Positions 8,574 to 18,376 of a stretch of DNA of 64,000 nt are shown here, piece by piece. The notes under the pieces are model-generated. The model had not been told where the DNA came from and made no database searches. It saw only the letters and a program-made list of their open reading frames with translations. The first letter of the stretch is position 1, and the number at the start of each line of letters is the position of its first letter. Made by a program: the position numbers and the translations under genes. The stretch spans positions 1 to 64,000 of the forward strand of contig NZ_JACEZS010000012.1 in the NCBI RefSeq assembly GCF_014042365.1, in the 5' to 3' direction. The DNA comes from Rugamonas fusca (GTDB taxonomy: Bacteria > Pseudomonadota > Gammaproteobacteria > Burkholderiales > Burkholderiaceae_D).

Positions 8574-8966
8574 GTGAATATCGCCAGTTTTACCGACCTG
8601 CTGTCAGCCGCCGCCCTGCAGGCGGAACCCCAGCGCCTGCTGTTTACCTTTACCCGCGCCGAATACGAGGCCGTCGACCCGGCCAACGCCGGCGCGCCGC
8701 GGCGCGGCACGCTCACGCCCGTGATGTGCGTCGACAAGCAGGTGGGGGAGCTCGACACCTTCGCCAACCTGGCGGCCGAGTCGCGCGCCATGGGCGCGCC
8801 TTGGGACGTGGTGTTGGTGACCAGCCTGTCGGGCAGCGCCGGCCAGTTGCCGGACGCGCGCCAGACGGAAGGCGCGCTCAAGGACATGGTGCAGGCCATC
8901 CAGCAGGGCCGCATGGAGCGCTTCCTCGCGTTCGACGCCGACGGCGAACTGCTGCGCTTTTCCTGA
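8574..8966 (+). CDS. Conserved protein of unknown function
   Basis: This is a 130-residue soluble acidic protein starting at GTG 8574, with AAAGGAAG upstream. I recognise it as a family found near nitrate respiration genes in Burkholderiales. It is often labelled 'ribonucleotide reductase subunit alpha' in databases, but nothing here supports that name: there are no catalytic Cys residues and the length is far too short. Conserved-looking stretches are PQRLLFTFTRAEYE, LTPVMCVDKQVGELDTFANL and MERFLAFDADGELL. It is divergent from the nosL-narG unit. No function is assigned. Confidence 0.7.
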   Translation: MNIASFTDLLSAAALQAEPQRLLFTFTRAEYEAVDPANAGAPRRGTLTPVMCVDKQVGELDTFANLAAESRAMGAPWDVVLVTSLSGSAGQLPDARQTEGALKDMVQAIQQGRMERFLAFDADGELLRFS

Positions 8967-8983
8967 CCGCCCCGCCGGCGCCG

Positions 8984-10702
8984 TCAGTGGGAGGCGCGCC
9001 GCAGGCCCGCTTCCAGTTCCGGCCCCGTCATGGGGGGCGCGAACAGGTAGCCCTGTCCGTAGTCGCAACCGGCCGCCACCAGCAGTTCGCGCTGGCGCGC
9101 CGTCTCCACACCTTCCGCCACCACCGTCATGCCCAGCTTGTGCGCCATCGCCACGATGGCTTCGCACAGGGCCAGGTCCGGCGCGTGGCTATCGATCCGG
9201 TGCACAAAGCTGCGGTCTATCTTCAGCACGTCGAGCTCGAAGCGGGTCAGGTAGGCCAGCGACGAATAGCCGGTGCCGAAATCATCGAGTGAAATCTGCA
9301 TACCGGCCGCGCTGAAGCGGCGCAATGTCTCCGTCAATTCCGCGCTCACGTCCAGCAGCAAGCCTTCGGTGATCTCGATGCCGACGCTGCAAGTCGGCAA
9401 ACCCAGCGCGGCCAGGTAGGCCAGCCAGCGCTTGCACAGCCCGACATCGTTACGGAACTGGAGCGGCGACACATTCACCGCGATCTGGAACGCGGAGCAA
9501 CCGAGCGCCATCACCCGCCGCACCTGGTCGGCCGCGCACCGGAGCACCCAGTCACCGATCTCGACGATCATGCCATTGGCCTCGGCCAGCGGCACGAAGT
9601 GCGATGGCGGCACGGCGCCCCGCCCCGGATGCTGCCAGCGCAGCAGCGCCTCGGCCTTGCGCACGCGCCCCGTGGCCAGTTCGACGATGGGCTGGTAGTG
9701 CACCGCCAGCTGCCCTTCCCGCAACGCGTCGCGCAGGTCATTGCTCAAGCCTATGCGCTGCTGCATCGCGTCCAGCAAGGCGAGGCTGAAGCGGCTAAAG
9801 CGGTTGCGGCCCGCGCCCTTGGCCGCGTACATGGCCTGGTCGGCGTGGCGCAGCAGGTCGGCCATGGTGTCGCCATCGTGCGGGTACTGCGCGATGCCGA
9901 TGCTGGCCGACACGTATGCCCGCTCCCCGCCCAACTGATAGGGCGCGGCCACGCTGGCCACCAGCCGCCCGGCCAGCGCATCCAGGCTGGCCAGCTGCGC
10001 CCCGTCCGCGATGATCACGGCGAATTCGTCGCCGCCCAGCCGGGCCGCCTGGCCGGGGCCGCCGAGGCAGGCGTCGATGCGGCGCACGGCCTCGACCAAC
10101 AGTTCGTCGCCCCGGTCGTGGCCCAGCGTGTCGTTGACTTCCTTGAAGTGGTCCAGGTCCAGCAACAGCAACGCGAACGGCGCCGACGGCGCCTGGTCCA
10201 GCCGTTGTTGCAGGCGCTCCTTGAACAGGTAGCGGTTGGGGGCGCCCGTCAGGCTGTCGATATTGGCCTGGTGCCAGATCAGCAGTTCCGCGCGCTTGCG
10301 TTCCGTCACCTCCACCAGCGAGAACACCAGGTACTCCACCTCGCCCGCACCGTCCAGCACGGGCACCAGGGTCCAGTCCCAGTAGGTCACGCCCCGTTCG
10401 GGCTGGTCGGCGAACTCGAAGGCGCGCGTGAAGGTGACGTAGCCCTGCTTGCTGCGCAATACGTCCTCGAAAATCAGGCGCGCGTCGGACGGGAACAGCT
10501 CGAAATGGTTGCGGCCGGCGAAATCGTTGATGTCGCGCCGGCAGGCGTCGGCATAAGTCTGGTTGACCCGCACGAAGTTGAAATGGCGGTCGAGGATGAC
10601 CAGGCTGGCGACACTGTGCTTGAAGTAGGTGTCGGCCAGCTTGAGCTGCTTGAGTACCTCGTCCTCCGGGGCGCTCGGAGCCCGAGTTTCCGATTCCGTC
10701 AT
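8984..10702 (-). CDS. PAS-GGDEF-EAL cyclic-di-GMP enzyme
   Basis: This 572-residue protein has a PAS domain (about residues 25-130), a GGDEF domain with intact LGGDEF and an EAL domain with KAEALLRW, DDFGTGYSS, KIDRSFV, EGVE and a final GQGYLFAPP. Both the diguanylate cyclase and the phosphodiesterase motifs look intact, so either or both activities are possible. There are no membrane segments, so it is a cytoplasmic sensor. The ATG at 10702 is preferred over an upstream TTG at 10720. It stands alone, 17 nt past the convergent end of the gene before it. Confidence 0.92.
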   Translation of the reverse strand: MTESETRAPSAPEDEVLKQLKLADTYFKHSVASLVILDRHFNFVRVNQTYADACRRDINDFAGRNHFELFPSDARLIFEDVLRSKQGYVTFTRAFEFADQPERGVTYWDWTLVPVLDGAGEVEYLVFSLVEVTERKRAELLIWHQANIDSLTGAPNRYLFKERLQQRLDQAPSAPFALLLLDLDHFKEVNDTLGHDRGDELLVEAVRRIDACLGGPGQAARLGGDEFAVIIADGAQLASLDALAGRLVASVAAPYQLGGERAYVSASIGIAQYPHDGDTMADLLRHADQAMYAAKGAGRNRFSRFSLALLDAMQQRIGLSNDLRDALREGQLAVHYQPIVELATGRVRKAEALLRWQHPGRGAVPPSHFVPLAEANGMIVEIGDWVLRCAADQVRRVMALGCSAFQIAVNVSPLQFRNDVGLCKRWLAYLAALGLPTCSVGIEITEGLLLDVSAELTETLRRFSAAGMQISLDDFGTGYSSLAYLTRFELDVLKIDRSFVHRIDSHAPDLALCEAIVAMAHKLGMTVVAEGVETARQRELLVAAGCDYGQGYLFAPPMTGPELEAGLRRASH

Positions 10703-10847
10703 GGCGACACCACCCCGCAAGCGACGCGACTATTGGTCGATAACCCAGCGTTCAGGCTAGCCAACTTGTTTCAAATCGTCAAGTTCTGCTGCAACTCCCT
10801 GTAGCAATCGCGACAAGAGGTTGCACGGAGGCATCACCGATCCCTGC

Positions 10848-11996
10848 TCATTCCGCCAAGTACCAGTAGCCGGCGTTGACCCAGCGCGTGAGCGCGGCCA
10901 GGATGGCCGGCTGGGACAACCACGGCGCCAGCGACGCCGCATCGAGCCGCTCATGGTCGCACAGGACGGGCACAAAGCCGGCGCCCTCGGGGCCGAAGTC
11001 CAGGCGCTCGCCATCCACGTAGCACACGCCCTGCCCCGCCGTCGCGTCCACGTAGAAGCAGCGCAGGCCGCCGGTGCGCAGCAGGGTGCCGTCGTTGGCG
11101 AGCGCTTCGGCCAGTTCCCGTTCGTCATAGGGCGATTCCAGCGCCTGCAGGTCGAGCTGGCACTTGTTGCGCGACAGGTAGCCGCCGGCCACGTCGGCCA
11201 GCAGCGCTTCGTCATCGAGCACGGCTTGCAGCTGGGCGCGGATACGGGCGAAGTCGGCGCCGTCGATGCGGCCCTGCTGCGTGTGCAGGGGACGGCCAGG
11301 GTCGGCCAGCAGTTCGTTGCCCAGTTCCTTGTCGATCAGGTGGTCGGCCAGCGCGCTGAACATGTCGCACGCGGACCTGGCGCGAAAGCCGACGGAAAAA
11401 CTCATCGCGTGTTCCAGCGTCACGCCGTCGTGGGGGAAGCCGGGCGGGATGTAGAGGATGTCGCCCGCTTCCAGCACTTCATCGATGATGGGCTCGAACG
11501 GGTCCGTGTGCAGCAAGGCTTCGTGGGCCGCGAACTCGCGGTGGTTGCCGCGCGCGCCCACGCGCCAGCGGCGCTTGCCCGAGCCCTGGCAGATGAACAC
11601 GTCGTAGCGGTCGATGTGGGGACCGACGCCGCCGTCCGTCGTCGAATAGCTGATCATCACGTCGTCCAGCCGCCATTTGGGGAGGAAAGAGAATGGTTCG
11701 ACCAGCGCCTGCACTTCCGGCGACCAGTGGTTGGCCGCCTGCACGATCAAGCACCATGCGCGTTCACCGAGGTGCTCGTAGCTGTCGAACGGCCCGGTCT
11801 CGGCTTGCCAGCGGCCATCGCGGCGATACACGAGACGCGATTCGACCTGCTCCTCGCAGGCCAGGCCGGCCAGTTCATCGGGGCTGATCGGATCGTCGAA
11901 CTGGCGGAAGCCTTGCCGGATCAGCAGCGGTTGCCGTTGCCAGTAGTGTTGCAGGAAGTGTTCGGGCGTGATGCCGGGCAGGTGTAAGGTGTGCAT
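10848..11996 (-). CDS. roxA: Ribosomal protein L16 arginine 3-hydroxylase (RoxA/YcfD-like cupin)
   Basis: This is an Fe(II)/2-oxoglutarate oxygenase of the JmjC/cupin class. It is related to E. coli YcfD, which hydroxylates an arginine of ribosomal protein L16. The 382 residues contain the iron triad: H127 and D129 in GPHIDRYDVF and H189 in PPGFPHDGVT. The C terminus forms the winged-helix-like part of the family. The enzyme needs oxygen, unlike most of its neighbours, and is probably a housekeeping gene. Substrate is inferred from the family. Confidence 0.88.
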   Translation of the reverse strand: MHTLHLPGITPEHFLQHYWQRQPLLIRQGFRQFDDPISPDELAGLACEEQVESRLVYRRDGRWQAETGPFDSYEHLGERAWCLIVQAANHWSPEVQALVEPFSFLPKWRLDDVMISYSTTDGGVGPHIDRYDVFICQGSGKRRWRVGARGNHREFAAHEALLHTDPFEPIIDEVLEAGDILYIPPGFPHDGVTLEHAMSFSVGFRARSACDMFSALADHLIDKELGNELLADPGRPLHTQQGRIDGADFARIRAQLQAVLDDEALLADVAGGYLSRNKCQLDLQALESPYDERELAEALANDGTLLRTGGLRCFYVDATAGQGVCYVDGERLDFGPEGAGFVPVLCDHERLDAASLAPWLSQPAILAALTRWVNAGYWYLAE

Positions 11997-12102
11997 GCGT
12001 GGTCAATGTGGAGAGAATAAGCGAGGCCGCCGTTGTATCACCGGCGCACGCCAGTCGATAGCAACGGGATCAAGACCGCGCGAGGATGTTGCGGATAGTT
12101 TG

Positions 12103-12345
12103 CTACGTCCCGCTTTTTTCGGGCGGGGCGTCGGCCGAGGGATCGGCCACTTCCTGCTGCGTCGCGTCCGCTTCGGTCTTGGCGTTCAGGCCGAACTTCT
12201 CCCAGCCTTCGCCCCACAGTTCGATCGGGTGCTGGGTCCGTTCCGAGCCGTTGCCGCAGGCGAGCGAATCGACCGGGCAGTATTTGTCGCAGCCCCAGCA
12301 GATGCGCTCGGGGTGCTTGGGATTGATGGGGAATACCTTGGCCAT
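12103..12345 (-). CDS. DUF3079 small Cys-rich protein
   Basis: This 80-residue protein of the DUF3079 family has four Cys in the N-terminal third (C16, C19, C23, C30; ICWGCDKYCPVDSLACGNG). That suggests a zinc or iron-sulfur site. A conserved RTQHPIELWGEGW follows, and the Ala/Glu-rich tail is variable. The function of the family is unknown. The ribosome site AAGGAG is 8 nt before the ATG. It lies 20 nt after the carbonic anhydrase gene on the same strand and is probably co-transcribed with it. Confidence 0.85.
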   Translation of the reverse strand: MAKVFPINPKHPERICWGCDKYCPVDSLACGNGSERTQHPIELWGEGWEKFGLNAKTEADATQQEVADPSADAPPEKSGT

Positions 12346-12365
12346 GCCATACTCCTTCTGCTTCC

Positions 12366-13016
12366 TTATCCGCGCCGCTCCAGCGGGCAGACCAGCGGCA
12401 GAAATTGCTGCTGGCGTGGCGAATACGCCATCAGCGCGCCGCTTTCAATATCAAAATACCAGCCGTGCAGCTTGACCAGCCCCTGCTCGACCCGCTCCCT
12501 GAGCCAAGGGTAGGTCAGCAGATTGTCCAGCGAATGCAGGATGCTGGCCAGTTCACACGCCTTGTGCTGGTGTTCCTCGCTGCGGTGGGCCAGGTCGCGC
12601 TTGACCTGGTTGGCCACCGGCTCGGCGATCTTCATCCAGCGGCCCACGAAATCCGTGTCGGCCAGCTTCTGGCGTGGCCCCATCAGGGCCCGGATGCCGC
12701 CGCAGCGGGCATGGCCCAGCACGATCACGCGCGCCACTTCCAGGTTGCAGATGGCGAATTCGATGGCCGAACTGACGCCCGGCGGCGCGTCCGGCGTGCA
12801 GGGCGGCACCAGGTTGGCGATATTGCGCACCACGAACAGGTCACCCGGTTCGCTGCCCGTCAGCAGCATGGGATCGACGCGCGAATCGCAGCAGCCGATC
12901 AGCAGCGTGGCCGGCCGCTGGCCCGCCCGCAGGCTGTCGTACAAGGTTTGCGAATCGCTGAAATACTGTTGCTGGAACCGGCTGAAACCGCGCAGGAATT
13001 TTTCGATGGCTTCCAT
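12366..13016 (-). CDS. can: Beta-class carbonic anhydrase
   Basis: The enzyme interconverts CO2 and bicarbonate in the cytoplasm using zinc. The 216 residues contain the CxDxR motif (C42, D44, R46) and the HxxC motif (H102, C105 in GHARCGG), which together give the zinc ligands and the catalytic dyad. Length and architecture match the E. coli Can type. It starts 14 nt after the upstream chemoreceptor gene, which may share its transcript. Confidence 0.95.
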   Translation of the reverse strand: MEAIEKFLRGFSRFQQQYFSDSQTLYDSLRAGQRPATLLIGCCDSRVDPMLLTGSEPGDLFVVRNIANLVPPCTPDAPPGVSSAIEFAICNLEVARVIVLGHARCGGIRALMGPRQKLADTDFVGRWMKIAEPVANQVKRDLAHRSEEHQHKACELASILHSLDNLLTYPWLRERVEQGLVKLHGWYFDIESGALMAYSPRQQQFLPLVCPLERRG

Positions 13017-13030
13017 TGCTCCTCCCGCGC

Positions 13031-14701
13031 TCAGACCGGCCGGCCCTGCGGCTTGCGCAGGCTGCGGGCGGCGGGCTGCGCGGCCAGCCCCTTGCGGGCC
13101 GGACGTTCGAACGGCAGCACGTTGGCGCAGGGCTGCTGCTGCGCATGGTGCGTGTGCGGTGCATCGACCTTGAACACGGCCACCAGTTCGGACAGGCCGT
13201 CGGCCTGTTCCTGCAGGGCCTGGGCGGCGGCGGCCACCTCCTCCACCCGCACGGCATTGCTGCGCGTGCCCTCGTCCATCTGGCTGACGGCCTGGTTGAT
13301 CTGCTCGATGCCGGCGCTCTGCTCGGCGCCGGCGCGGCTGATGTCGGCGATGATGGCCGTCACCTGGCCGATGCTGCTCAGGATCTCGTGCATGGTGGCG
13401 CCGGCCTGGTCGACCAGTTCCGCGCCTTCGGCCACCTGTTCCTGCGATTCCTGCACCAGTTGCTTGATCTGGCGCGCGGCGGCGGCCGACTGTTGCGCCA
13501 GCTGGTGCACTTCATTGGCCACCACGGCGAAGCCCTTGCCATGCTCGCCCGCGCGGGCCGCTTCCACCGCCGCGTTCAACGCCAGCAAATTGGTCTGGAA
13601 GGCGAGGCGGTCGATCAGGCCGATGATGTCGCCGATACGCGCGGCCGACGAATTGATGGCGCCCATGGTGCTTACCACCTTCGCCACCACGGCCTCGCCC
13701 GCGTTGGCCACTTGCGCGGCCGATTGCGCCAGCTGGTTGGCCTGCTGGGCGCTGGCGCCGTTCTCGCGTACGGCCACCGTCAGCTGTTCCATCGACACCG
13801 CCGTCTGCTGCAAGGCGCTGGCCTGCTGTTCGGTGCGTTCTGCCAGTTCCACGTTGCCGGCCGCGATGCTGTGGGCCGCGCCGTTGATGGCGGCCGTGCC
13901 GCCGCGCACGTCGCCGACAATCTTCGTCAAGCTGGTGTTCATGTCGGCCAGCGATTGCAGCAGCTGGCCCGTTTCATCGTTGGTCTCGACGGCGATGCGC
14001 TGGGTCAGGTCGCCGGCGGCCACGCTGCCGGCCACGCGCACGGCCTGCTCCAGCGGCCGCACGATGGCCCGCTGCAGCAGCACGCCAATCACGGCCGACA
14101 GCACCAGGCCAAAGGCGATGCCCGTCAGGCAGGCCAGGCGCACGCGCTGGTAGATCAACTGGCTATGCTCGAATTCCGCGTGCGCGCTGCTCAGGTGCAG
14201 CGCCATCAGGGCGTCGATGTGCTTGCGCACGGGGACGAACAGGCGGGCCATTTCGCCGCGCATCAAGGTGCGGGCGGCGCCGTGGTTGTCGCGCCGCAGC
14301 GCCTCGATGGCCGGCCTCAGGCCCTGGGCGACAAATTGCTGGCGCGCTTCGGCATAGTCGTGCGCCAGCGCCACTTCCTCGGGATGCAGGCCGTTCTGCA
14401 CGTAGGTATCCCACATGCGCGCGATCTGCGCCATGCGCTGCTCGACCTGCGCCATCTCGGGCTGCACCACGTCCGGCGCTTCATTGAGGGCCTGGGCCAC
14501 GGCCAGTTGATTGGCGTCGATCAGGCGCACGATCTGGTCCAGCTGCGACATGGGCAGCATGCGCTGCTCGTAGTTGTTGCGCAGCGTGTCGTTGGCGCCG
14601 GCCAGGCTGACCAGGCCAATCACGCCGCCCAGCACCAGCAGGACGGACAAAAACCCGATCACGAACACGAGTCGTAAGCGGATGGTGAGGTTGTTGAACA
14701 T
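13031..14701 (-). CDS. Methyl-accepting chemotaxis protein
   Basis: This 556-residue chemoreceptor has a TM segment near residues 8-32, a four-helix-bundle periplasmic sensor (about 35-185), a second TM segment, a HAMP domain (about 210-265) and a signalling domain. The hairpin tip is near [21 protein letters not shown]. The start is MFNNLTIRL at 14701, with GGAG upstream; an in-frame upstream ATG would place 20 polar residues before the TM and has no ribosome site. No CheR-binding pentapeptide is seen at the C terminus, which is Arg/Pro-rich. The ligand is unknown. Confidence 0.92.
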   Translation of the reverse strand: MFNNLTIRLRLVFVIGFLSVLLVLGGVIGLVSLAGANDTLRNNYEQRMLPMSQLDQIVRLIDANQLAVAQALNEAPDVVQPEMAQVEQRMAQIARMWDTYVQNGLHPEEVALAHDYAEARQQFVAQGLRPAIEALRRDNHGAARTLMRGEMARLFVPVRKHIDALMALHLSSAHAEFEHSQLIYQRVRLACLTGIAFGLVLSAVIGVLLQRAIVRPLEQAVRVAGSVAAGDLTQRIAVETNDETGQLLQSLADMNTSLTKIVGDVRGGTAAINGAAHSIAAGNVELAERTEQQASALQQTAVSMEQLTVAVRENGASAQQANQLAQSAAQVANAGEAVVAKVVSTMGAINSSAARIGDIIGLIDRLAFQTNLLALNAAVEAARAGEHGKGFAVVANEVHQLAQQSAAAARQIKQLVQESQEQVAEGAELVDQAGATMHEILSSIGQVTAIIADISRAGAEQSAGIEQINQAVSQMDEGTRSNAVRVEEVAAAAQALQEQADGLSELVAVFKVDAPHTHHAQQQPCANVLPFERPARKGLAAQPAARSLRKPQGRPV

Positions 14702-14744
14702 GATGACTCCAGGCGCGTGCGCCACATCGGCTGACAGGAACTTC

Positions 14745-15425
14745 CTAGCCGGCGCAGGCACGCAGTTTTTCTTCGTCGAGGATGGTGACCTTGCGGCCCT
14801 TGAATGCGATCAGCTGTTGCGAACTGAGATCGGCCATGATGCGCGAGAAGTGCTCGGGTGTGAGGTTCAGGCGCGACGCCAGCACGGCCTTGGCCACTGG
14901 CAGCGTCAGCTCGGCGCCGGTGTCGGCGCTACGGTCCTTGAGCAGGTAGGATACGACGCGCTGGGTGCCCGAACGCAGCGAGTACGACTCCATGTCGCAC
15001 ATCAGGCTGTGCATGCGCTGGCTCAGGCCGGCCAGCATCTTGCAGGCGAACGCGGGATCGTTCTCGATCTCGCGGAAGATGGCCTGCTTGGACACGTGCA
15101 GCAGCAGCGAGTCGGCCATGGCCTGCGAGGACACGATGTAGGGGCTGCCCATGAACATCAGCGCTTCGCCGAAGCTGTGGCCGGGGCCGACCAGCTCGAT
15201 CACCTTCTCGGCGCCCTGGGCGGAGGTGAACGACAGCTTGATCTGGCCATACAGCACCACGTGGAAGCCCACGCACGGATCGCCGCGCTGGAAGATGATT
15301 TCGCCGCGCTCGGCCCGCACTTCCGTCGTGCCCAGCGCGATGCGGTCCAGTTCTTCCTGGCGCATCGAATTAAACAGCGGTACCCGTGACAGGAAGGTTT
15401 GTACTTTGATCTTGGTCTTGTCCAT
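14745..15425 (-). CDS. dnr: Crp/Fnr-family regulator, DNR type
   Basis: This 226-residue protein has an N-terminal cyclic-nucleotide-binding-like domain and a C-terminal winged helix (about 170-220; recognition helix near [11 protein letters not shown]). It lacks the N-terminal Cys cluster of oxygen-sensing FNR, as DNR/NnrR proteins do. Those proteins sense NO through heme and activate nir, nor and nos genes at TTGAT-N4-ATCAA-like sites. GAGG lies 5 nt before the second of two adjacent ATG codons, so 15425 is chosen. The gene follows hemN closely. It is the best candidate to act on the boxes listed in this window; this is inference. Confidence 0.85.
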   Translation of the reverse strand: MDKTKIKVQTFLSRVPLFNSMRQEELDRIALGTTEVRAERGEIIFQRGDPCVGFHVVLYGQIKLSFTSAQGAEKVIELVGPGHSFGEALMFMGSPYIVSSQAMADSLLLHVSKQAIFREIENDPAFACKMLAGLSQRMHSLMCDMESYSLRSGTQRVVSYLLKDRSADTGAELTLPVAKAVLASRLNLTPEHFSRIMADLSSQQLIAFKGRKVTILDEEKLRACAG

Positions 15426-15432
15426 CATGTCC

Positions 15433-16860
15433 TCAAATCGTCCTTGAATAACGGATCGGGCTGGGGCCTTCCTCGCGCGGGGCGTGCAAATAGCTGTCGA
15501 AGGCCATGCACACGTTGCGGATCAACAGGCGGCCGCGCATCAGGACCTTGATGCCGTCGCCATCGACGGTCAGCAGGCCCTGTTCCTCCAGCGGCTTCAA
15601 ACGGGCCAGGTCGGCGGCGAAATAATCAGCCGGGTCCTGCTTGCCGGGGATGGCCAGGTCGGCGTAGTTGAGTTCGAAGTCGCACATCAACTTGCCGATC
15701 ACGCTGCGGCGCAGCAGGTCATCCTCGGTCAGGTCGATGCCGCGCGCGATCGGCAGTTGGCCCGCGTCCAGCCGCTCGTAGTAGGCCGACAGCACCTTCT
15801 CGTTCTGGCTGTAGCTGCCGCCCACGTCGCTGATGGCCGACACACCCAGCGCCACCATGTCGGCGTCCGCGTGGGTGGAATAGCCCTGGAAGTTGCGGTG
15901 CAGCTCACCTTCCACCTGGCTGCGGGCCAGGTCGTCCTCGGGCAGCGCGAAGTGGTCCATGCCGATGTAGACGTAGCCGGCCGCCGTCAGGCGGGCGATG
16001 CACAGGCCCAGCATCTCCAGCTTGGTTTCACCGTCAGGCAGCGTGTCCGCATCGATCAGGCGCTGGGCCTTGAACAGGTGCGGCATGTGGGCGTAGTTGT
16101 AGATGGCGATGCGGTCGGGCCGGGCCGCGATCACCTTGTCCAGCGTGGGGCCCATGCTGGCCACGGTCTGCTTGGGCAGGCCGTAGATCAGGTCCACGCT
16201 GATGGAGCGGAACCTGGCCGCGCGCGCCGCTTCCAGCACGGCGATGGTCTGCTCGTAGGGCTGGATGCGGTTGACGGCTTGCTGCACTTCGGGGTCGAAG
16301 TCCTGGATGCCCAGGCTGATGCGGTTGAAACCCTGGCGGCGCAGCGTGTGGATGCGTTGCGGGGTGACGGTGCGGGGGTCCACTTCGACCGAGAATTCGC
16401 CTTCCGCGTCGGAGACGAAGTCAAAATGCTGGCGCAAATAGGCCAGCAAGCCGTCCATCTGCTGGTCGGTCAGGTAGGTCGGGGTGCCGCCGCCAAAGTG
16501 CAGCTGGTCGACCTGGTTGATGCCGTCGAACAGCCTGGCCTGCATGGCGATCTCGCGCCGCAGGTAGTCCAGGTAGGTCACGGCCTTGCTGTGGTCCTGT
16601 GTGATGATCTTGTTGCAGGCACAGTAGTAGCACAGCGATTCGCAGAACGGGATGTGGATGTACAGCGACAGCCCGCTAGGTGTCCCCCGGGCCCGCACCC
16701 GTTTCACGGCCTCCTCGTACTGTTGCTGAGCATAGCCTTTGGCGAAACGGTCCGCCGTCGGATAGGACGTGTAGCGCGGTCCCATCTGGTTGAGCTTGCG
16801 CACGAGCGCAGCATCGAACTCCACCGACGGCGTGAGCGGGATGACTTTGGGGGTAGACAT
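15433..16860 (-). CDS. hemN: Oxygen-independent coproporphyrinogen III oxidase
   Basis: HemN is a radical SAM enzyme that makes protoporphyrinogen IX without oxygen, supplying heme for NarI, the NirK heme domain and NorB. The 475 residues carry the cluster motif CxxxCxxCxC (C73, C77, C80, C82 in CESLCYYCACNK). The length matches true HemN rather than HemW. It is the gene immediately before dnr (about 7 nt) and 87 nt after narK2, with a hairpin in that gap. The pairing with dnr is common in denitrifiers. Confidence 0.95.
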   Translation of the reverse strand: MSTPKVIPLTPSVEFDAALVRKLNQMGPRYTSYPTADRFAKGYAQQQYEEAVKRVRARGTPSGLSLYIHIPFCESLCYYCACNKIITQDHSKAVTYLDYLRREIAMQARLFDGINQVDQLHFGGGTPTYLTDQQMDGLLAYLRQHFDFVSDAEGEFSVEVDPRTVTPQRIHTLRRQGFNRISLGIQDFDPEVQQAVNRIQPYEQTIAVLEAARAARFRSISVDLIYGLPKQTVASMGPTLDKVIAARPDRIAIYNYAHMPHLFKAQRLIDADTLPDGETKLEMLGLCIARLTAAGYVYIGMDHFALPEDDLARSQVEGELHRNFQGYSTHADADMVALGVSAISDVGGSYSQNEKVLSAYYERLDAGQLPIARGIDLTEDDLLRRSVIGKLMCDFELNYADLAIPGKQDPADYFAADLARLKPLEEQGLLTVDGDGIKVLMRGRLLIRNVCMAFDSYLHAPREEGPSPIRYSRTI

Positions 16861-16907
16861 ATTGTAACTCCAGGTTAGGCGTTGACCGCCAGGTAGACTG
16901 TTTGCAG

Positions 16908-16934
16908 AAAGACCGCGATCGTGTCGCGGTCTTT
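16908..16934 (-). terminator. Hairpin between narK2 and hemN
   Basis: An 11-bp perfect stem (16908-16918 with 16924-16934, loop of 5) lies 13 nt past the narK2 stop codon. On the minus strand it ends in TTT only, so it may be a weak terminator or an attenuator that lowers hemN-dnr expression relative to narK. Confidence 0.55.
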
Positions 16935-16947
16935 CCGAGCCGGTCTT

Positions 16948-18333
16948 TTAGCAAGGCATGGCGGCACCCTTGCGAGAATAGCACCACCAAGTAATGGCGA
17001 TGCAGCTCAGATAAAAGCCGATGAAGCACCACAGGGCCGTGTCGGGGCTGCCCGTCATGGCGATCGAAGTACCGTAGCTCTTCGGAATGAAGAAGGCGCC
17101 GTAGGCGGCCATGGCCGAGGTGAAGCCCAGCACGGCGGCGCCTTCCTTGTTGGCGTCCACGATCGCTTGTTCCTGGGCGGCCTTGGGCTTGCCGGCGGCG
17201 GCGCGCTGGTGCTCGGTCAGGAAGATCACGGGGATCATGCGGAAGGTCGAGGCGTTACCGACGCCGGTGCCGGCGAACAGCGCCATGAACATCCAGAAGA
17301 AGCCCGTGAAGTTGCCGGCCACGCCGTCATGCGGGGCGAAGTGCAGCACGCCCAGCACGGCGGCGATCATGAAGATGAAGGTCCAGAAGGTGACGCGGGC
17401 GCCGCCCAGCTTGTCGGAGATGATGCCGCCCACCACGCGGGCCAGAGCGCCCACCAGGGGGCCGAGGAAGGCGTACTGCAGCGGGTTCACGTCGGGGAAC
17501 TGGGTTTTCATCAGCAGCGGGAAGGCGGCCGAGTAACCGATGAAGGAACCGAAGGTGCCCGTGTACAGCCAGCACATGAGCCAGTTGTGCTTGCGCTTGA
17601 AGATCACGGCTTGCTCGGCGAACGAAGCCTTGGCCGAGGCCAGGTCATTCATGCCGAACCAGGCCAGCATGCTGCTGACGGCGATGAACGGCACCCAGAT
17701 GAAGCCGGCGTTCTGCAGCCACAGGTTGCTGGTCTGGCCCAGTTTGCCGATGGTTTGCGCTTCGCCGCCGATGGTGCCGAAGATGCCCATGGTGATCACC
17801 AGCGGCACCACGAACTGCACGGCCGACACGCCCAGGTTGCCCAGGCCGGCGTTCATGCCCAGCGCATAGCCTTTCTGCGCTTTCGGGAAGAAGAAGCTGA
17901 TGTTGGCCATGGACGAGGCGAAGTTGCCGCCGCCGAAGCCGCACAGCAGGGCCAGGATCAGCATGGTCGGATAGCCGGTGCTGGTGTCCTGCACGGCGAA
18001 GCCGATGCCGATGGCCGGGATCAGCAGCGAGGCGGTCGAGATCGTGGTCCACTTGCGGCCGCCGAAGATGGGTACCATGAACGAGTAGAAGATGCGCAGC
18101 GTGGCGCCCGACAGGCCGGGCAAGGCCGTCAGCCAGAACAGCTGGTTGGTGCTGTACTTGAAGCCGATGGCGGGCAGCTTGACGACCACCACGCTCCACA
18201 CCATCCACACGGCGAAGGCCAGCGCCAGCGCGGGAATGGAGATCCACAGGTTGCGGTTGGCGGTACTTCGTCCCGTCGCTTGCCAGAAGGCCGGGGTTTC
18301 CGGCTCCCAGGTATTGATCATGTATTTGCTCAT
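16948..18333 (-). CDS. narK2: Nitrate/nitrite transporter, NarK2 type
   Basis: This is a 461-residue major facilitator transporter of the nitrate/nitrite porter family. The N terminus is a long cytoplasmic stretch (WEPETPAFWQATGRSTANRN) before TM1, typical of the NarK2 group, which exchanges nitrate for nitrite. The family signature lies near GFGGGNFASSMANISFFFP (about 130-148), with a second Gly-rich motif in the C-terminal half. It lies 43 nt after narK1. The pair matches the NarK1/NarK2 duo that is fused in Paracoccus. Confidence 0.93.
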   Translation of the reverse strand: MSKYMINTWEPETPAFWQATGRSTANRNLWISIPALALAFAVWMVWSVVVVKLPAIGFKYSTNQLFWLTALPGLSGATLRIFYSFMVPIFGGRKWTTISTASLLIPAIGIGFAVQDTSTGYPTMLILALLCGFGGGNFASSMANISFFFPKAQKGYALGMNAGLGNLGVSAVQFVVPLVITMGIFGTIGGEAQTIGKLGQTSNLWLQNAGFIWVPFIAVSSMLAWFGMNDLASAKASFAEQAVIFKRKHNWLMCWLYTGTFGSFIGYSAAFPLLMKTQFPDVNPLQYAFLGPLVGALARVVGGIISDKLGGARVTFWTFIFMIAAVLGVLHFAPHDGVAGNFTGFFWMFMALFAGTGVGNASTFRMIPVIFLTEHQRAAAGKPKAAQEQAIVDANKEGAAVLGFTSAMAAYGAFFIPKSYGTSIAMTGSPDTALWCFIGFYLSCIAITWWCYSRKGAAMPC

Positions 18334-18376
18334 ACTATTCTCCTGATTTCACTAATATTTTTGGGGTCCGATGGTT

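Noticed and set aside
16860..16947. FNR box in front of hemN
   Set aside because: GTTGACCGCC is present, but no matching second half-site at N4 spacing was found.
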